A stretch of DNA of 64,000 nt from Listeria kieliensis (GCF_003369925.1 NZ_LARY01000001.1:62001-126000), one strand, 5' to 3'; shown: positions 17,595-27,359, counted from the first letter of the stretch. Made by a program: numbers and translations. The notes: a model not told the origin generated them from the sequence alone.

Positions 17595-18110
17595 ATGACG
17601 ATGAAAATTTATTTTTATGGATGCGTTTCAATGGATGGTTATTTGGCGGATAAAAATCACAAAATTGATTGGCTGTATGAAACGGGTACGACGGAAGAAA
17701 CGAGTTATGCGGATTTTTACCGGGATATGGATATTACGGTGATGGGGAAAAGAACGTTTGATGAGATTGCTGACATGGAAGGTGTCGAATCGTTTTATGA
17801 TTCGACGGAGAATTATGTTTTTACTCACGCGGAGAGCTTACCGGTCGCAAATTTTATCCCGGTTTCTGGCGATGTAGTGGAGACGTTGAAAAATTTCCCG
17901 CAAGATAAAAAGGTTTGGATTGTCGGCGGGAATACGATTTTAGCGGAGTTGCTTGATCAGGATATGGTCGATGTCCTTTATGTGCAGGTTGCGCCAGTTT
18001 TGCTCGGCGAAGGGGTTCCGCTTTTTACGCAAAAAGAAGGTGTGAAACGGTTTGAATTGAAAGAGGTTCATCAGTTTGGTCCGTTTGCAGAAATGGTTTT
18101 TGAGAAATAA
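17595..18110 (+). CDS. Dihydrofolate reductase/RibD-like domain protein (YyaP type)
   Basis: 171 residues. It opens with YGCVSMDGYLADKNHKIDWL, the typical DHFR-like N terminus, and contains MGKRTFDEI and VWIVGGNTILAELLDQDMVD in the C-terminal half. An AAAGGGGGAGG site precedes the ATG; a second ATG two codons in is also possible. Such proteins are NADPH-dependent reductases of unknown substrate, related to RibD. Single gene. Confidence 0.85.
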   Translation: MTMKIYFYGCVSMDGYLADKNHKIDWLYETGTTEETSYADFYRDMDITVMGKRTFDEIADMEGVESFYDSTENYVFTHAESLPVANFIPVSGDVVETLKNFPQDKKVWIVGGNTILAELLDQDMVDVLYVQVAPVLLGEGVPLFTQKEGVKRFELKEVHQFGPFAEMVFEK

Positions 18111-18129
18111 TGGAATGTTTGTAAGGATG

Positions 18130-18163
18130 GAGTCTTCGGGGTATTTTGGAAGGCTCTTTTTTA
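18130..18163 (+). terminator. Terminator
   Basis: GAGTCTTC pairs with GAAGGCTC (one G-U), followed by T. Confidence 0.6.
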
Positions 18164-18220
18164 TTAAAAAAAGTGTTAGTTTTGTCCAGCTCAGGGAAAA
18201 TAACAGGTGAGGTGATGAAC

Positions 18221-18577
18221 ATGCTAAAAATGAAACGGATTTATGAAGGCGTAGCTGAAGGGGACGGTTGTCGGATTCTTGTGGACCGCCTTTGGCCGAG
18301 AGGGATTTCGAAGGAAAAGGCACAGCTCGATTACTGGGAAAAGGAAATCGCGCCAACGAATGACTTGCGGAAAGCATTTCACTCCGAACAGATTGATTAT
18401 GAGACTTTTAAAGCTCGCTACTTAGAAGAGTTGAAGCAAAATGAGGCAGTGCCGGGTTTTATTGAGTTGCTTAGAAAGGAACTGGCGAAAGGCGATGTGA
18501 CACTTTTATTTGGTGCGAAAAATGAAACGGAAAATCAAGTGACGGTTTTGATGGAATGGTTGCAAGATGAACTTTAA
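18221..18577 (+). CDS. DUF488 family protein
   Basis: 118 residues from ATG 18221, seven bases after an AGGTGAGGT site. The DUF488 signature ILVDRLWPRGISKEKA is near the N terminus, with FHSEQIDYETFKARYLEEL and LLFGAKNETENQ later. Function in this family is not settled. It ends at the base before the -35 of the Fur-type promoter of the heme enzyme. Confidence 0.85.
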   Translation: MLKMKRIYEGVAEGDGCRILVDRLWPRGISKEKAQLDYWEKEIAPTNDLRKAFHSEQIDYETFKARYLEELKQNEAVPGFIELLRKELAKGDVTLLFGAKNETENQVTVLMEWLQDEL

Positions 18578-18606
18578 TTGACAATGAGAATCATTATCAA
18601 TATAAT
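18578..18606 (+). promoter_or_regulatory. Promoter with overlapping Fur box
   Basis: TTGACA (18578-18583), 17-base spacer, TATAAT (18601-18606). The spacer is AATGAGAATCATTATCA, close to the GATAATGATAATCATTATC Fur consensus. Iron-bound Fur would sit across the promoter and repress the heme enzyme and nitroreductase genes. Confidence 0.88.
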
Positions 18607-18641
18607 CGAAGGGAACAAAGTACGGTTAAGGGGGACTTTGA

Positions 18642-19019
18642 TTGATTATTGTAACGAATACGATTCGAGTTGAAAAAGGTGCATTAGAGCATGTGGTGCG
18701 CCAGTTTACGGGTTCGGATGGCGGACATGGTGGTGCAGCGCAGCATATTCAAAATGTGGATGGCTTTCTTGGGTTCGAGCTTTGGGAGACGGATCTTCCG
18801 GATGCGGACTATGAAGAGCTTACGGTGATGAGTAAATGGGAAAGTGCGGCGGCGCAGCAAGCATGGGTGAAGAGCGAGGCGTTTAAAAAGGCGCATGGCC
18901 GCAAGAAGGATTATCGGGAACAAAAGCGTGATCGTAAGGGGATTCTTGAAAATAAAATTACGCAGTATCAGGTGCGGCATGTGGTGCCTTTGAGCGATAG
19001 AGGGACAGCGCATGAGTGA
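18642..19019 (+). CDS. isdG: IsdG-type heme-degrading monooxygenase
   Basis: 125 residues, TTG start behind AAGGGGGA. It has the antibiotic-biosynthesis-monooxygenase fold with FLGFELWETD and SKWESAAAQQAWVKSEAFKKAHG; the Asn/Trp/His catalytic trio of IsdG enzymes is represented by N7 (TNTIRV), W in SKWES and H in KAHG. It opens the heme ring to release iron. A Fur box covers its promoter. It overlaps the nitroreductase start by eight bases. From memory, the same pair occurs as lmo0484-lmo0485 in L. monocytogenes. Confidence 0.9.
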   Translation: MIIVTNTIRVEKGALEHVVRQFTGSDGGHGGAAQHIQNVDGFLGFELWETDLPDADYEELTVMSKWESAAAQQAWVKSEAFKKAHGRKKDYREQKRDRKGILENKITQYQVRHVVPLSDRGTAHE

Positions 19020-19566
19020 GCTGAAACGGGTAATAGTGGAGCGGCGCTCGGTTAAGCAAATTTCAAGTCGAAAGATTGACCGGTCGCTTGTGGAAGAGAT
19101 CATAGAACTGGCGGCGTTTGCGCCATTTCATAGCAAGGTGGAGCCGTGGCACGTTTATTTGATCGAAGATGCGGAACAGAAAGAGAAACTCGTTCGGGCG
19201 GTTGCTGCTGCCAAGAATGATGGGGCATCGCTTGGACAAGTGAAGGAAATGCTTGAGCGGAAGTTCTTGACGGCGCCTGTCATTTTGATGGTCACTTCGG
19301 CTGTCTTTCAAGATGCAAAGAAGGATTTTGAGTCGGTCGCGGCAACGAGTGCTTTTATTCAGAATTTGCAGTTGGCGGCGTGGGAAAGCGGAGTTGGTAC
19401 GATTTGGCGGACGCCGAAATTTTTGTTTCAACCGGCGTTCCGCGAGGCGCTTCAAATTGGCGAAGAGGAAACGGTGATGGGGCTTTTGCCGCTCACGCTT
19501 CTTCCAGAAGAGAAGCCTGATCCGAAACCACGGCGTGAGCTGAAGGATTTTTTGCATGAACTTTAA
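19012..19566 (+). CDS. Nitroreductase family FMN flavoprotein
   Basis: 184 residues. RRSVKQISSRKID at the start is the FMN-phosphate-binding motif, followed by LAAFAPFHSKVEPWHVYLI and the dimer/FMN segment AAWESGVGTIWRTP. It overlaps isdG, so it is under the same Fur control. It may supply reducing power for heme breakdown or reduce ferric chelates; that role is inferred from context. Confidence 0.88.
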   Translation: MSELKRVIVERRSVKQISSRKIDRSLVEEIIELAAFAPFHSKVEPWHVYLIEDAEQKEKLVRAVAAAKNDGASLGQVKEMLERKFLTAPVILMVTSAVFQDAKKDFESVAATSAFIQNLQLAAWESGVGTIWRTPKFLFQPAFREALQIGEEETVMGLLPLTLLPEEKPDPKPRRELKDFLHEL

Positions 19567-19636
19567 GTGACGGGGTTGCAACTTGCGGGTTCTTGACGTA
19601 CAATAAGTAAGTATTTTGAGACGGAGGTGCGAAACT

Positions 19637-19804
19637 ATGGCAGTACCTGCTAGACGGACTTCGAAGGCGAAGAAAAATAAACGGCGGACGCATAAGGGAC
19701 TTTCGGTTCCGGGACTTGTTCTTGACAAGGAAACGGGCGAGTACCGTATGAGTCATCGGATTTCGCCGGACGGTTCTTATAACGGCAAGCAAATTATTGA
19801 TTAA
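19637..19804 (+). CDS. rpmF: Ribosomal protein L32, cysteine-free (zinc-independent) form
   Basis: 55 residues starting at ATG 19637 behind [27 protein letters not shown] is unmistakable L32. The two CxxC pairs that bind zinc in the standard protein are absent: the loop reads [20 protein letters not shown]. It is therefore a C-minus L32, the kind used when zinc is scarce or as the only copy. A TTGACG-type -35 lies about 40 bases upstream. No Zur-like palindrome was seen. Confidence 0.93.
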   Translation: MAVPARRTSKAKKNKRRTHKGLSVPGLVLDKETGEYRMSHRISPDGSYNGKQIID

Positions 19805-19811
19805 GATTTAG

Positions 19812-19868
19812 TTACCCATTTTGGCGAGAAGGGCGTTTTTTTCTTCCGAAAGATGGGTATTTTTTTTA
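19812..19868 (+). terminator. Terminator of rpmF
   Basis: TACCCAT and ATGGGTA arms with an inner partial stem and a run of eight T. Confidence 0.65.
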
Positions 19869-19932
19869 TACCGCACATGATAAAATAGATAGAAAGATGT
19901 GGATTCGAATTTTATAGAAATGAGGCGCGGCG

Positions 19933-20652
19933 ATGGGTGAAGAATTTGTCAATAATGAAGAGGCTTTGAATGCCTACAAGGCCAGTGCTTTTCGGACGCC
20001 AGATGGCTATACGAGTGATATTTTATTGTTTGCAATGAAAGAGAAAAAATTGCATGTACTTTTGATTCAGCGTAGAAAGACAAACGCGGAAGGAGAACCC
20101 AATGTGGAAGGCGGTAAGTGGGCGATTCCAGGCGGGTTCGTTAATCCGGATGAGGATGCGTATCAAGCTGGGGTTCGTGAGCTTGAAGAAGAAACGGGGC
20201 TAACGGATATTCCACTTACGGCGTTTGGCGTCTATGATAAGCCGGGGCGTGATCCGCGCGGTTGGATCATTTCGCGCGCACACTACGCGTTTGTGCCACT
20301 TGAGGCATTGCTTGAACGGGTCGCAGGCGATGATGCGGTACAAGTGGATTTGATTCCTGTAAGTCAAGCTTTCGATTTGCCACTTGCCTTTGACCATAAA
20401 ACGATTTTAAGCGATGCGATGGGAAAAATTACACGGGAATTGCTACTTTCGACGAAGATGAGTGATTTTCTGCCAGAATTTTTCACGGCTAAGGAATTAT
20501 ATGAGGCGATCGCGAGTGCCGCATATCGGGAGGCATTGCCACCGTTCGATGTGTTTGAATCTTACATCGTCTTGCTTCCATTTATTGAACGAAACGAAGC
20601 AGGGCTCTATTTCTTTAACCAAGCGGTGAGCGCACATAGTATTTTCTTCTAA
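19933..20652 (+). CDS. Nudix hydrolase with C-terminal winged-helix (NrtR-like)
   Basis: 239 residues. The Nudix box is complete: GFVNPDE, seven residues, then RELEEETGL. The N-terminal half is a Nudix domain of the ADP-ribose pyrophosphatase type; the last ~80 residues (FTAKELYEAI, ...ESYIVLLPFIERN) look like the winged helix of NrtR/YjhB proteins. It may hydrolyse ADP-ribose-type compounds and/or sense NAD metabolites. It sits 15 bases upstream of aroD and probably shares its transcript. Confidence 0.82.
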   Translation: MGEEFVNNEEALNAYKASAFRTPDGYTSDILLFAMKEKKLHVLLIQRRKTNAEGEPNVEGGKWAIPGGFVNPDEDAYQAGVRELEEETGLTDIPLTAFGVYDKPGRDPRGWIISRAHYAFVPLEALLERVAGDDAVQVDLIPVSQAFDLPLAFDHKTILSDAMGKITRELLLSTKMSDFLPEFFTAKELYEAIASAAYREALPPFDVFESYIVLLPFIERNEAGLYFFNQAVSAHSIFF

Positions 20653-20667
20653 GCAGGGGGACTAAAC

Positions 20668-21429
20668 ATGGAAACGGTAAAAGTAAAACAAATGGAGATT
20701 GGAAGCGGAAAGCCAAAAATTTGTGTTCCGCTAGTCGGTAAAACGATTGCGGACTTAAAACGCGAAGCGAAACTTGCGGCAAGTCTTGGAATTGATTTCG
20801 TCGAATGGCGCGCAGATTATTTCGCAAAAGTCATGGATCTGGAAACGGTGAAGTGGGCTTTACGTGAATTTAAGCCATTTCTAAATGGGCTTCCGCTGCT
20901 ATTTACGTTTCGATCGAAAGCTGAGGGTGGCGAAACGGAAATAACAGAAAGTTTCTATTTTGAACTGAATCAAGCCATTATCCGAACAAAAGAAGTGGAC
21001 TTGATTGATTTGGAACTATTTCATGAGGAACGGCATGTAAATCGATTAATTAGCGAAGCCCATCAAGCGGGGATCAAAGTCGTGATGAGCAGTCATGATT
21101 TTAAGAAAACGCCGCTTAAAGATGAGTTATTAAAACGCTTGAAGCGAATGGAAGCGTTAGGTGCTGATGTTACAAAAATTGCTGTAATGCCGCAAGATGG
21201 AACAGATACGCTAGCTTTGCTTGATACAGCAGCGGTGATGAATCAAGAAGCGAAAGTACCATTTATTGCAATTGCAATGGGAGAGCTTGGTGTACTTTCA
21301 AGGCTCTCAGGCCGCTTTTCGGGTTCTGCCGTTACCTATGCGGCAGCAGAAGAAAATTCAGCTCCAGGACAAATTTCTATCGCGATGACGAAGCAGATTT
21401 TAAAAGCGCTTGGCGAGCAAGATGTCTGA
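20668..21429 (+). CDS. aroD: 3-dehydroquinate dehydratase, type I
   Basis: 253 residues, the usual type I length. FVEWRADYF gives the conserved acidic residues, SSHDF the catalytic His, and DVTKIAVMPQ the Schiff-base Lys. It dehydrates 3-dehydroquinate in the shikimate pathway. An AGCAGGGGG ribosome site precedes the ATG, just after the Nudix gene. Confidence 0.95.
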   Translation: METVKVKQMEIGSGKPKICVPLVGKTIADLKREAKLAASLGIDFVEWRADYFAKVMDLETVKWALREFKPFLNGLPLLFTFRSKAEGGETEITESFYFELNQAIIRTKEVDLIDLELFHEERHVNRLISEAHQAGIKVVMSSHDFKKTPLKDELLKRLKRMEALGADVTKIAVMPQDGTDTLALLDTAAVMNQEAKVPFIAIAMGELGVLSRLSGRFSGSAVTYAAAEENSAPGQISIAMTKQILKALGEQDV

Positions 21430-21536
21430 TCTTCACAAAACTGTAACAAAGTATTTCGCTAGCCGCTATTGTGCGCTTCTTCGAAATATGATAAGATTAA
21501 AATTAGTCAAATTGGACGGTTTTAGGAGGAAAAACA

Positions 21537-21770
21537 ATGAGTACAGTTTTAACGATCATTTTGGTGATTGTATCCGTACTTCTCGTAGCAGTGATCATTC
21601 TTCAACCAGGGAAAAGCAATGGTTTATCCGGTGCAATTTCAGGTGGGGCTGAACAATTATTCGGGAAGCAAAAAGCAAGAGGATTAGAACTGATTTTACA
21701 TCGGACAACAATCGTTTTATCTATTATTTTCTTTGCTTTGTTAGTTACACTTGGCTTTTTTGTTAATTAA
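21537..21770 (+). CDS. secG: Preprotein translocase subunit SecG
   Basis: 77 residues with two membrane helices (about 3-22 and 53-75) around a loop containing LQPGKSNGLSGAISGG, the SecG signature. Part of the SecYEG channel. It has its own AGGAGG site. In Listeria, secG normally leads straight to est, rnr, smpB and ssrA; here a sugar-transporter gene separates it from est. Confidence 0.95.
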   Translation: MSTVLTIILVIVSVLLVAVIILQPGKSNGLSGAISGGAEQLFGKQKARGLELILHRTTIVLSIIFFALLVTLGFFVN

Positions 21771-21803
21771 AGCTAAAGCTGTAAGAGCGGAATAAATGAA
21801 TGT

Positions 21804-21849
21804 GAAAAGCATTCCTGTCTAAGAAAAGTGGCAGAGGAATGCTTTTTTG
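21804..21849 (+). terminator. Terminator of secG
   Basis: AAAAGCATTCCT and AGGAATGCTTTT arms with a T run. Confidence 0.88.
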
Positions 21850-21999
21850 TTTGGACGGGTTCTGCCCGCAAGGGAAAGTAAGTTGGAGGAAATCTCACCT
21901 GTGTTCTTGTCTAAAAAGGCAAATGGTTTTCTTTTTTGCTGAGAACGTGATATATATTATATTTGTGGGTTTAAGAAACTTGGTGGGAGGAATGGATGA

Positions 22000-22860
22000 A
22001 TGAATATTTTGGTTGCGCTTGTTCCAGCGGTGATGTGGGGGCTGATGCCGCTTGCTGTTGCGAAAAGTGGTGGCAAGCCAAAGCAGCAGATTATCGGAAC
22101 CGCTTTTGGTGCGTTACTGTTTGCTATTTTTGTATTTTTATTTACTGATCCGCACTACACGGCAACGATTTTAATTGCGAGTTTTATATCGGGGGCATTT
22201 TGGTGCTTAGGCCAAATGAATCAATTCCGTGCATTTACGCAAGTTGGGGTATCGAAGACGATGCCGATTTCAACGGGAATGCAACTTGTTGGGACGTCAC
22301 TTTTTGGTGTGTTTGCGTTTCATGAATGGGAAACGACTGCGAAATTAGTTCTTGGTTTTAGTGCGCTTGCTTTGATTATTATTGGAATTTTTATGACGAG
22401 CTATGAGCAATACAAAGATGATAGTTCGGAACAGAATATGAAAAAAGGAATCATCACCTTGCTGATTTCTTCGGTTGGTTATGTCGGTTACGTTGTTACA
22501 ACACGCTTTTTTGATATTAGCGGCTGGGATGCGATTTTACCGCAAGCTGTTGGGATGGTTGTTGCTTCGTTCATCTTCACGATCGGCGGACGAGATGAGC
22601 CACGTTTTACGAAGGCAACGTTTTTGACGATTATTCCGGGGCTGATGTGGGCAACGGGGAACTTGGCGTTACTGTTCTCAAACCGAATGGTTGGCGTTGC
22701 AACTGGGTTTTCGCTTTCGCAAATGGGTGTTGTCCTGTCCACACTTGGCGGGATTTTGATTCTTGGTGAAAAGAAAACGAAAAAAGAATTGGTGTTTGTA
22801 TTACTGGGCGTCGTTCTCGTGATTGTTGGCGGAACGATGATTGGATTTGCCAAAAGCTAA
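22000..22860 (+). CDS. GRP-family sugar transporter (GlcU/RbsU-like)
   Basis: 286 residues, about ten membrane helices, no signal peptide. It starts [18 protein letters not shown] and includes [15 protein letters not shown] and IGIFMTSY, typical of the glucose/ribose porter (GRP) family. It probably brings glucose or another sugar in by proton symport. Single gene between secG and est, with terminators on both sides, so it looks inserted into an otherwise conserved block. Confidence 0.88.
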   Translation: MNILVALVPAVMWGLMPLAVAKSGGKPKQQIIGTAFGALLFAIFVFLFTDPHYTATILIASFISGAFWCLGQMNQFRAFTQVGVSKTMPISTGMQLVGTSLFGVFAFHEWETTAKLVLGFSALALIIIGIFMTSYEQYKDDSSEQNMKKGIITLLISSVGYVGYVVTTRFFDISGWDAILPQAVGMVVASFIFTIGGRDEPRFTKATFLTIIPGLMWATGNLALLFSNRMVGVATGFSLSQMGVVLSTLGGILILGEKKTKKELVFVLLGVVLVIVGGTMIGFAKS

Positions 22861-22863
22861 GAG

Positions 22864-22895
22864 GAAGCGGCCTTTTTGAAAGGGCGCTTTTTTTA
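22864..22895 (+). terminator. Terminator of the sugar-transporter gene
   Basis: GAAGCGGCCTTT pairs with AAAGGGCGCTTT, followed by T. Confidence 0.75.
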
Positions 22896-22977
22896 CAGAA
22901 GGAACATTTTTGATTGCGGGGAGGCGGTTTTTCTCGTACACTAGACATAGAAACAATGTCATAAGGAGCGTTTAAAG

Positions 22978-23724
22978 ATGAAATTCACACCGCCAAAACC
23001 GTTTTTATTTGAGACGGGAAAAAGGGCAGTTTTACTGTTGCACGGATTTACGGGGAGTTCTGCCGATGTTAGGATGCTTGGCAGATTTTTGCAGGAAAAT
23101 GATTACACGGCTTATGCGCCACAATATAAGGGACACGGTGTTTCGCCTGATTTACTTTTAAAGACGGGACCGAGTGACTGGTGGCAAGATGTGCTTGATG
23201 CGTACAAGCATCTTGAGGATCTTGGCTATGAAGAAATTGCCGTGTGCGGATTATCGCTTGGTGCGCTTTTCTCGCTAAAACTGGGCTTCATGAAGCCTGT
23301 TAAGGGGATTGTGTCAATGAGTGCGCCGACGAAAATGGATAGTTCATCGCCGATCATTTCGGGGTATATGGATTATGTGCGCAATTATAAGCGGCTTGAA
23401 GGAAAATCTGCTGAGACAATCGAGCTTGAGATGCAGGATTATGCAGGGAAATCCACGGATCAAATTGCCAAGCTGAAAGATGAAATCAATTCGGTGATGC
23501 AGGATATTGATATGATTTATGCGCCGCTTTTTGTGGTGCAAGGTCGGCTAGATGATATGGTGGACGTGGATGGCGCTAAGTGGATCTATGACGAGGTGCA
23601 GTCGAATGAAAAGCACATCAAATATTACGAGAACTCTGGGCATGTCATTACGATCGACAAGGAGCGAAAGATTTTGCAAGACGATATCCTTCAGTTTCTT
23701 GACGGATTAGACTGGCAAGTTTAG
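22978..23724 (+). CDS. est: Carboxylesterase (Est/YvaK family)
   Basis: 248 residues, alpha/beta hydrolase fold. The oxyanion region LLHGFTGSSAD, nucleophile S93 in GLSLG, an Asp in GRLDDMVD and a His in NSGHVI form the triad. Related to the Geobacillus Est30 carboxylesterase. It sits 33 bases upstream of rnr, the usual secG-est-rnr-smpB order in Bacillales. Confidence 0.92.
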   Translation: MKFTPPKPFLFETGKRAVLLLHGFTGSSADVRMLGRFLQENDYTAYAPQYKGHGVSPDLLLKTGPSDWWQDVLDAYKHLEDLGYEEIAVCGLSLGALFSLKLGFMKPVKGIVSMSAPTKMDSSSPIISGYMDYVRNYKRLEGKSAETIELEMQDYAGKSTDQIAKLKDEINSVMQDIDMIYAPLFVVQGRLDDMVDVDGAKWIYDEVQSNEKHIKYYENSGHVITIDKERKILQDDILQFLDGLDWQV

Positions 23725-23757
23725 AGGAATAAGGAAAATGGAAAGGAGGGGATCCGA

Positions 23758-26133
23758 GTGAGTGAATTAGAAATGGAGCAGCTTGTTTTAAGTTTTTTGA
23801 AGGAGCACAAGGATACGGCTTATTCGCTTGATGAACTTGAGCTCGCCCTGAAGCCGGAAGATGCGGAAAGTTTTAAGGAAATGGTGAAGGCGCTTGTACG
23901 GCTTGAGGACAAGGGAGCGGTGGCTCGGACGAAGCGAAATCGGTACCGGATTCCGGAACAAACGGATTTGATTCAAGGAACGTTTCGGGCGCATGAACGC
24001 GGTTTTGGGTTTGTGATGCCGGAAAATAAGGATTTGGATGATATTTTTATTCCGCCGAATGAAGTGCGGGATGCGATGAATGATGATGTCGTGCTTGCGA
24101 AAATCACGAAGCGTAAGGGGGATAACCTTGCGGAAGGTGTGATTGAAAAAATTGTAGAGCGGAAAACGGCGCAAGTGGTCGGTACTTATATGGAAGATCT
24201 TGCCGGAGCTGGGATTGTGATTCCAGATGATAAGCGTATTTCAGGCGAAATTGATGTCGATCTTGAGGATGGCTTAAAGCCGGTGGATGGGCACAAGGTG
24301 ATTGTGGAACTTACGGCTTACCCGCATGGTAACACGCGGGCACGAGGAATTGTCAAGATGATCATCGGGCACCGTAATGACCCCGGCGTGGATATTTTAT
24401 CGGTGATTCATAAATACGGGATCCAGTCGACTTTCCCGGAAGAGGTCATGAAAGAAGCGGCGGAAGCGCCAAGTGATCTTTCGGGTGTGGATATCGGGGA
24501 ACGCCGCGATTTGCGTGATCAAATGATTATCACGATTGACGGTGCGGACGCGAAGGACCTTGATGATGCGGTGACGGTGCGCGAACTTCCGAATGGCAAT
24601 TTTGAACTGGGTGTTCATATTGCGGATGTTTCGTATTATGTGACGGAAGATTCGGCGCTTGATAAGGAAGCTTTTGAACGCGGAACGAGTGTTTATTTGG
24701 TGGACCGGGTGATTCCGATGCTACCGCATAAGCTTTCGAATGGGATTTGTTCGCTTAATCCGCAAGTGGATCGTTTTACGCTTAGCTGCACGATGGAAAT
24801 TGATGCGGATGGGCACGTTGTGAATCATGAGATTTTTGAAAGTGTAATTAAGACGACGGAACGGATGACTTATGATGATGTCAACTCGATTCTTGTGGAT
24901 CGGGATGAACAACTGCGTGAGAAATATCGGGAAATCGTGCCGATGCTCGACCAAATGCTTGAGCTTTCGAAGCGTCTTCATGCAAAACGTGAAAAGCGTG
25001 GCGCGATTGACTTTGACGCTAAAGAAGCACGTGTGATTGTTGATGAAGAGGGGCATCCGCAAGAAGTTGTGATGCGGGAACGTTCAGCTGGGGAGCGCTT
25101 AATTGAGGAATTCATGCTTGCGGCGAATGAAACGGTTGCGGAACACTTCCACTGGATGGATGTGCCATTTATTTACCGGATTCACGAAGATCCGAAGGAA
25201 GACAAATTGGCAAGGTTCTTTGAATTTATTACGAACTTTGGGCTCATCGTGAAAGGAACGGCCAATCAAATTCACCCTGCTGCGCTTCAACAAGTGCTTG
25301 ATGAAGTGAAAGGGAAACCGGAAGAAATGGTGGTTTCAACGGTGATGCTGCGTTCGATGCAACAAGCGAAATATGATACGGTTTCGGCGGGGCACTTTGG
25401 GCTTGCGACGGATTTTTATACGCACTTTACTTCGCCGATTAGGCGTTATCCAGATTTGATTGTACATCGCTTGATTCGGGAATACTTGATTAAAGGAGAT
25501 GTACGGCCTGAAACGCTTGAGAAACGGGCGGAACAGCTTCCTGAAATTGCGGAGCATTCTTCGAAAATGGAACGTCGCGCGGTCGATGCGGAACGTGAAA
25601 CGGATGAACTGAAGAAAACGGAATTTATGGTCGACAAGGTTGGCGAGAAATTCCAAGGGATTATTAGTTCGGTGACGAATTTTGGATTGTTTATTGAACT
25701 GCCAAACACGATTGAAGGTTTAGTGCATGTTAGTGCGATGAAGGGCGATTATTATCAATTCCACCAAAATCTACTAGCGATGATCGGCGAACGCACCGGG
25801 AAGGTTTATCGGATCGGTGACGAGGTTGAGGTCGAAGTGGCGAAAGTGGATGTGGATGGTCGCGAGATTGACTTTAAGCTTCTTAGTGAAGGCAAGGATT
25901 CGGAGCGCGCGAAAGGAAGTCGGCAGAAGAAAAAGCCTATCAACAAGACGCGCGGTTATAAGTCTGTGAACAAAAAGCATAAAGAGAAGGAAAGTAACAA
26001 ACCGAAAAGAGAAGCGGGTTCTGATGAGGAATGGCACACGAAGCCGAAAAAGAAAAAACGCAAGAAGGCTTTTTATGAAGGTGTAGCGAAAGGGAACCAG
26101 CCGAAGAATAAGAAGAAGAAAAGACGCAGATAG
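23758..26133 (+). CDS. rnr: Ribonuclease R
   Basis: 791 residues, GTG start behind GGAGGGG. Domain order: N-terminal winged helix (~1-65), two cold-shock/OB domains (~70-230), the RNB catalytic domain with [14 protein letters not shown] (the metal-binding aspartates) and [21 protein letters not shown], an S1 domain (~625-710, [19 protein letters not shown]), and a very Lys/Arg-rich tail. It degrades structured RNA 3' to 5' and processes tmRNA, which matches its place before smpB and ssrA. Confidence 0.97.
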   Translation: MSELEMEQLVLSFLKEHKDTAYSLDELELALKPEDAESFKEMVKALVRLEDKGAVARTKRNRYRIPEQTDLIQGTFRAHERGFGFVMPENKDLDDIFIPPNEVRDAMNDDVVLAKITKRKGDNLAEGVIEKIVERKTAQVVGTYMEDLAGAGIVIPDDKRISGEIDVDLEDGLKPVDGHKVIVELTAYPHGNTRARGIVKMIIGHRNDPGVDILSVIHKYGIQSTFPEEVMKEAAEAPSDLSGVDIGERRDLRDQMIITIDGADAKDLDDAVTVRELPNGNFELGVHIADVSYYVTEDSALDKEAFERGTSVYLVDRVIPMLPHKLSNGICSLNPQVDRFTLSCTMEIDADGHVVNHEIFESVIKTTERMTYDDVNSILVDRDEQLREKYREIVPMLDQMLELSKRLHAKREKRGAIDFDAKEARVIVDEEGHPQEVVMRERSAGERLIEEFMLAANETVAEHFHWMDVPFIYRIHEDPKEDKLARFFEFITNFGLIVKGTANQIHPAALQQVLDEVKGKPEEMVVSTVMLRSMQQAKYDTVSAGHFGLATDFYTHFTSPIRRYPDLIVHRLIREYLIKGDVRPETLEKRAEQLPEIAEHSSKMERRAVDAERETDELKKTEFMVDKVGEKFQGIISSVTNFGLFIELPNTIEGLVHVSAMKGDYYQFHQNLLAMIGERTGKVYRIGDEVEVEVAKVDVDGREIDFKLLSEGKDSERAKGSRQKKKPINKTRGYKSVNKKHKEKESNKPKREAGSDEEWHTKPKKKKRKKAFYEGVAKGNQPKNKKKKRRR

Positions 26134-26150
26134 GAAGGAGGCATTTTTAG

Positions 26151-26615
26151 ATGCCAAAGGGTGAAGGAAAGCTCATCGCCCAGAACAAGAAGGCTCGTCA
26201 TGATTTTTCGATTGAGGAGACGTTTGAGGCGGGGATTGTTCTGCAGGGAACGGAGATTAAATCGGTTCGGAATGCGCGTGTGAATTTGAAGGATGCTTAT
26301 GCACGCGTTGACCGTGGCGAGGTATTTTTGCACAACATGCACATTAGTCCTTACGAGCAGGGCAATCGTTTTAACCATGATCCGCTCCGGACACGAAAGC
26401 TTTTGCTGCATAAGAAGCAAATTAGCCGTTTGATCGGTGAGACGAAGGAAGCGGGATACTCGATTGTGCCGCTTAAGATGTACATCAAGGATGGTTATGC
26501 GAAGATCTTGATTGGCGTTGCGAAGGGTAAGAAGAAATATGATAAGCGCGAGGATTTGAAGCGGAAAGAAGCGAAACGTGATATTGAGCGGGCGTTTAAG
26601 GAAAGGCAGCGCTAA
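26151..26615 (+). CDS. smpB: SsrA-binding protein SmpB
   Basis: 154 residues, full length. [11 protein letters not shown] at the start, [24 protein letters not shown] and a basic C-terminal tail are the SmpB hallmarks. It binds tmRNA for ribosome rescue. Ribosome site AAGGAGGC; 18 bases after rnr, and followed by the ssrA promoter. Confidence 0.97.
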   Translation: MPKGEGKLIAQNKKARHDFSIEETFEAGIVLQGTEIKSVRNARVNLKDAYARVDRGEVFLHNMHISPYEQGNRFNHDPLRTRKLLLHKKQISRLIGETKEAGYSIVPLKMYIKDGYAKILIGVAKGKKKYDKREDLKRKEAKRDIERAFKERQR

Positions 26616-26666
26616 TTCGTATAGGAGAAACATGCGGGCGGCAAGAAAAAAATTCGCCGGCATTTC

Positions 26667-26695
26667 TTGAAACTAAAGCAGTCTTTTAGTATAAT
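26667..26695 (+). promoter_or_regulatory. Promoter of ssrA
   Basis: TTGAAA (26667-26672), 17-base spacer, TATAAT (26690-26695), ending ten bases before the tmRNA 5' end. Confidence 0.85.
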
Positions 26696-26705
26696 TAATG
26701 AGTTC

Positions 26706-27069
26706 GGGGCTGTTACGGATTCGACAGGGATAGGTCGAGCTCAGGTTGCGCGTCGGGGGTGTCGTCCTCGTTAACAACGCAAAAGCCAATAATAACTGGC
26801 AAAGAAAACAAATCTTTAGCTTTCGCAGCGTAATAGCCGCTTAAGCTGATCCTCCGTGCATCGCCCATGTGCTACGGTAAGGGTCTTACTCGAAGTGGGA
26901 TACGACTAAAGGCTTCCGTTTGTAGTCTTTAGGAAGAGATCAATCAAGCTAGCTGAAAGGAAGCCTGTTGCGGGGCCGAGCTTCAAGCGAAATTCGAATA
27001 CTGCAACTACACGCGTAGAGGCTTGGGTGCCGATATTTCTGGACGCGGGTTCGACTCCCGCCAGCTCCA
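26706..27069 (+). ncRNA. ssrA: Transfer-messenger RNA (tmRNA)
   Basis: The 5' end GGGGCTGTTACGGATTCGAC and the 3' tRNA-like end GGTTCGACTCCCGCCAGCTC pair as in all tmRNAs. The tag frame starts with GGC at 26798 and reads GKENKSLAFAA before TAA TAG (26831-26836). The L. monocytogenes tag, from memory, is GKEKQNLAFAA, so the change is small and family-typical. It frees stalled ribosomes with SmpB. The 3' end of ssrA is a frequent integration site for mobile DNA, and an unusual region starts right after it. Confidence 0.97.
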
Positions 27070-27095
27070 TATTTTAAAACAGGATACCTGCTGTT

Positions 27096-27138
27096 GAAAC
27101 TTCCGAAAGCTTGGTGTTAAGCGATTCGGGAGTTTTTT
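27096..27138 (+). terminator. Terminator of ssrA
   Basis: AAACTTCCGAA pairs with TTCGGGAGTTT, followed by six T. Confidence 0.8.
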
Positions 27139-27292
27139 GCTTTTGAGCGTGATGCAGGGGAGCTTGTTTTTTTAGCGTTAAAGTTTTATGATGAGTAAGA
27201 AAGATAGTGAAGACGTAAGTGCGGAAATGAATTTATGCGTGGAATAGTAGTAGCTTTTGTGAATTGATACAAGATGCTAGAATCGGAAGAGA

Positions 27293-27359
27293 ATCATCAG
27301 GATGAGAGCCTAGCTAGGGCGAGTGGCGCGATTACGAAATTTCGGAAAAACTTTCCGAG
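27293..27359 (+). promoter_or_regulatory. CRISPR leader, copy 1
   Basis: The 67 bases before the first repeat match the sequence before the repeat at 29724 closely (hand alignment: about four in five bases the same; GCGATTACGAAAT and GGAAAAACTTTCCGAG are shared). The last bases TTCCGAG abut the repeat, as type II-A leader anchors do. CGGAAA and TTTCCG form a small palindrome at the junction. Confidence 0.75.

Noticed and set aside
27070-27292. tracrRNA or anti-repeat near the CRISPR array
   Set aside because: I looked for the complement of the repeat on both strands near the array and saw none. The hairpins there are ordinary terminators.
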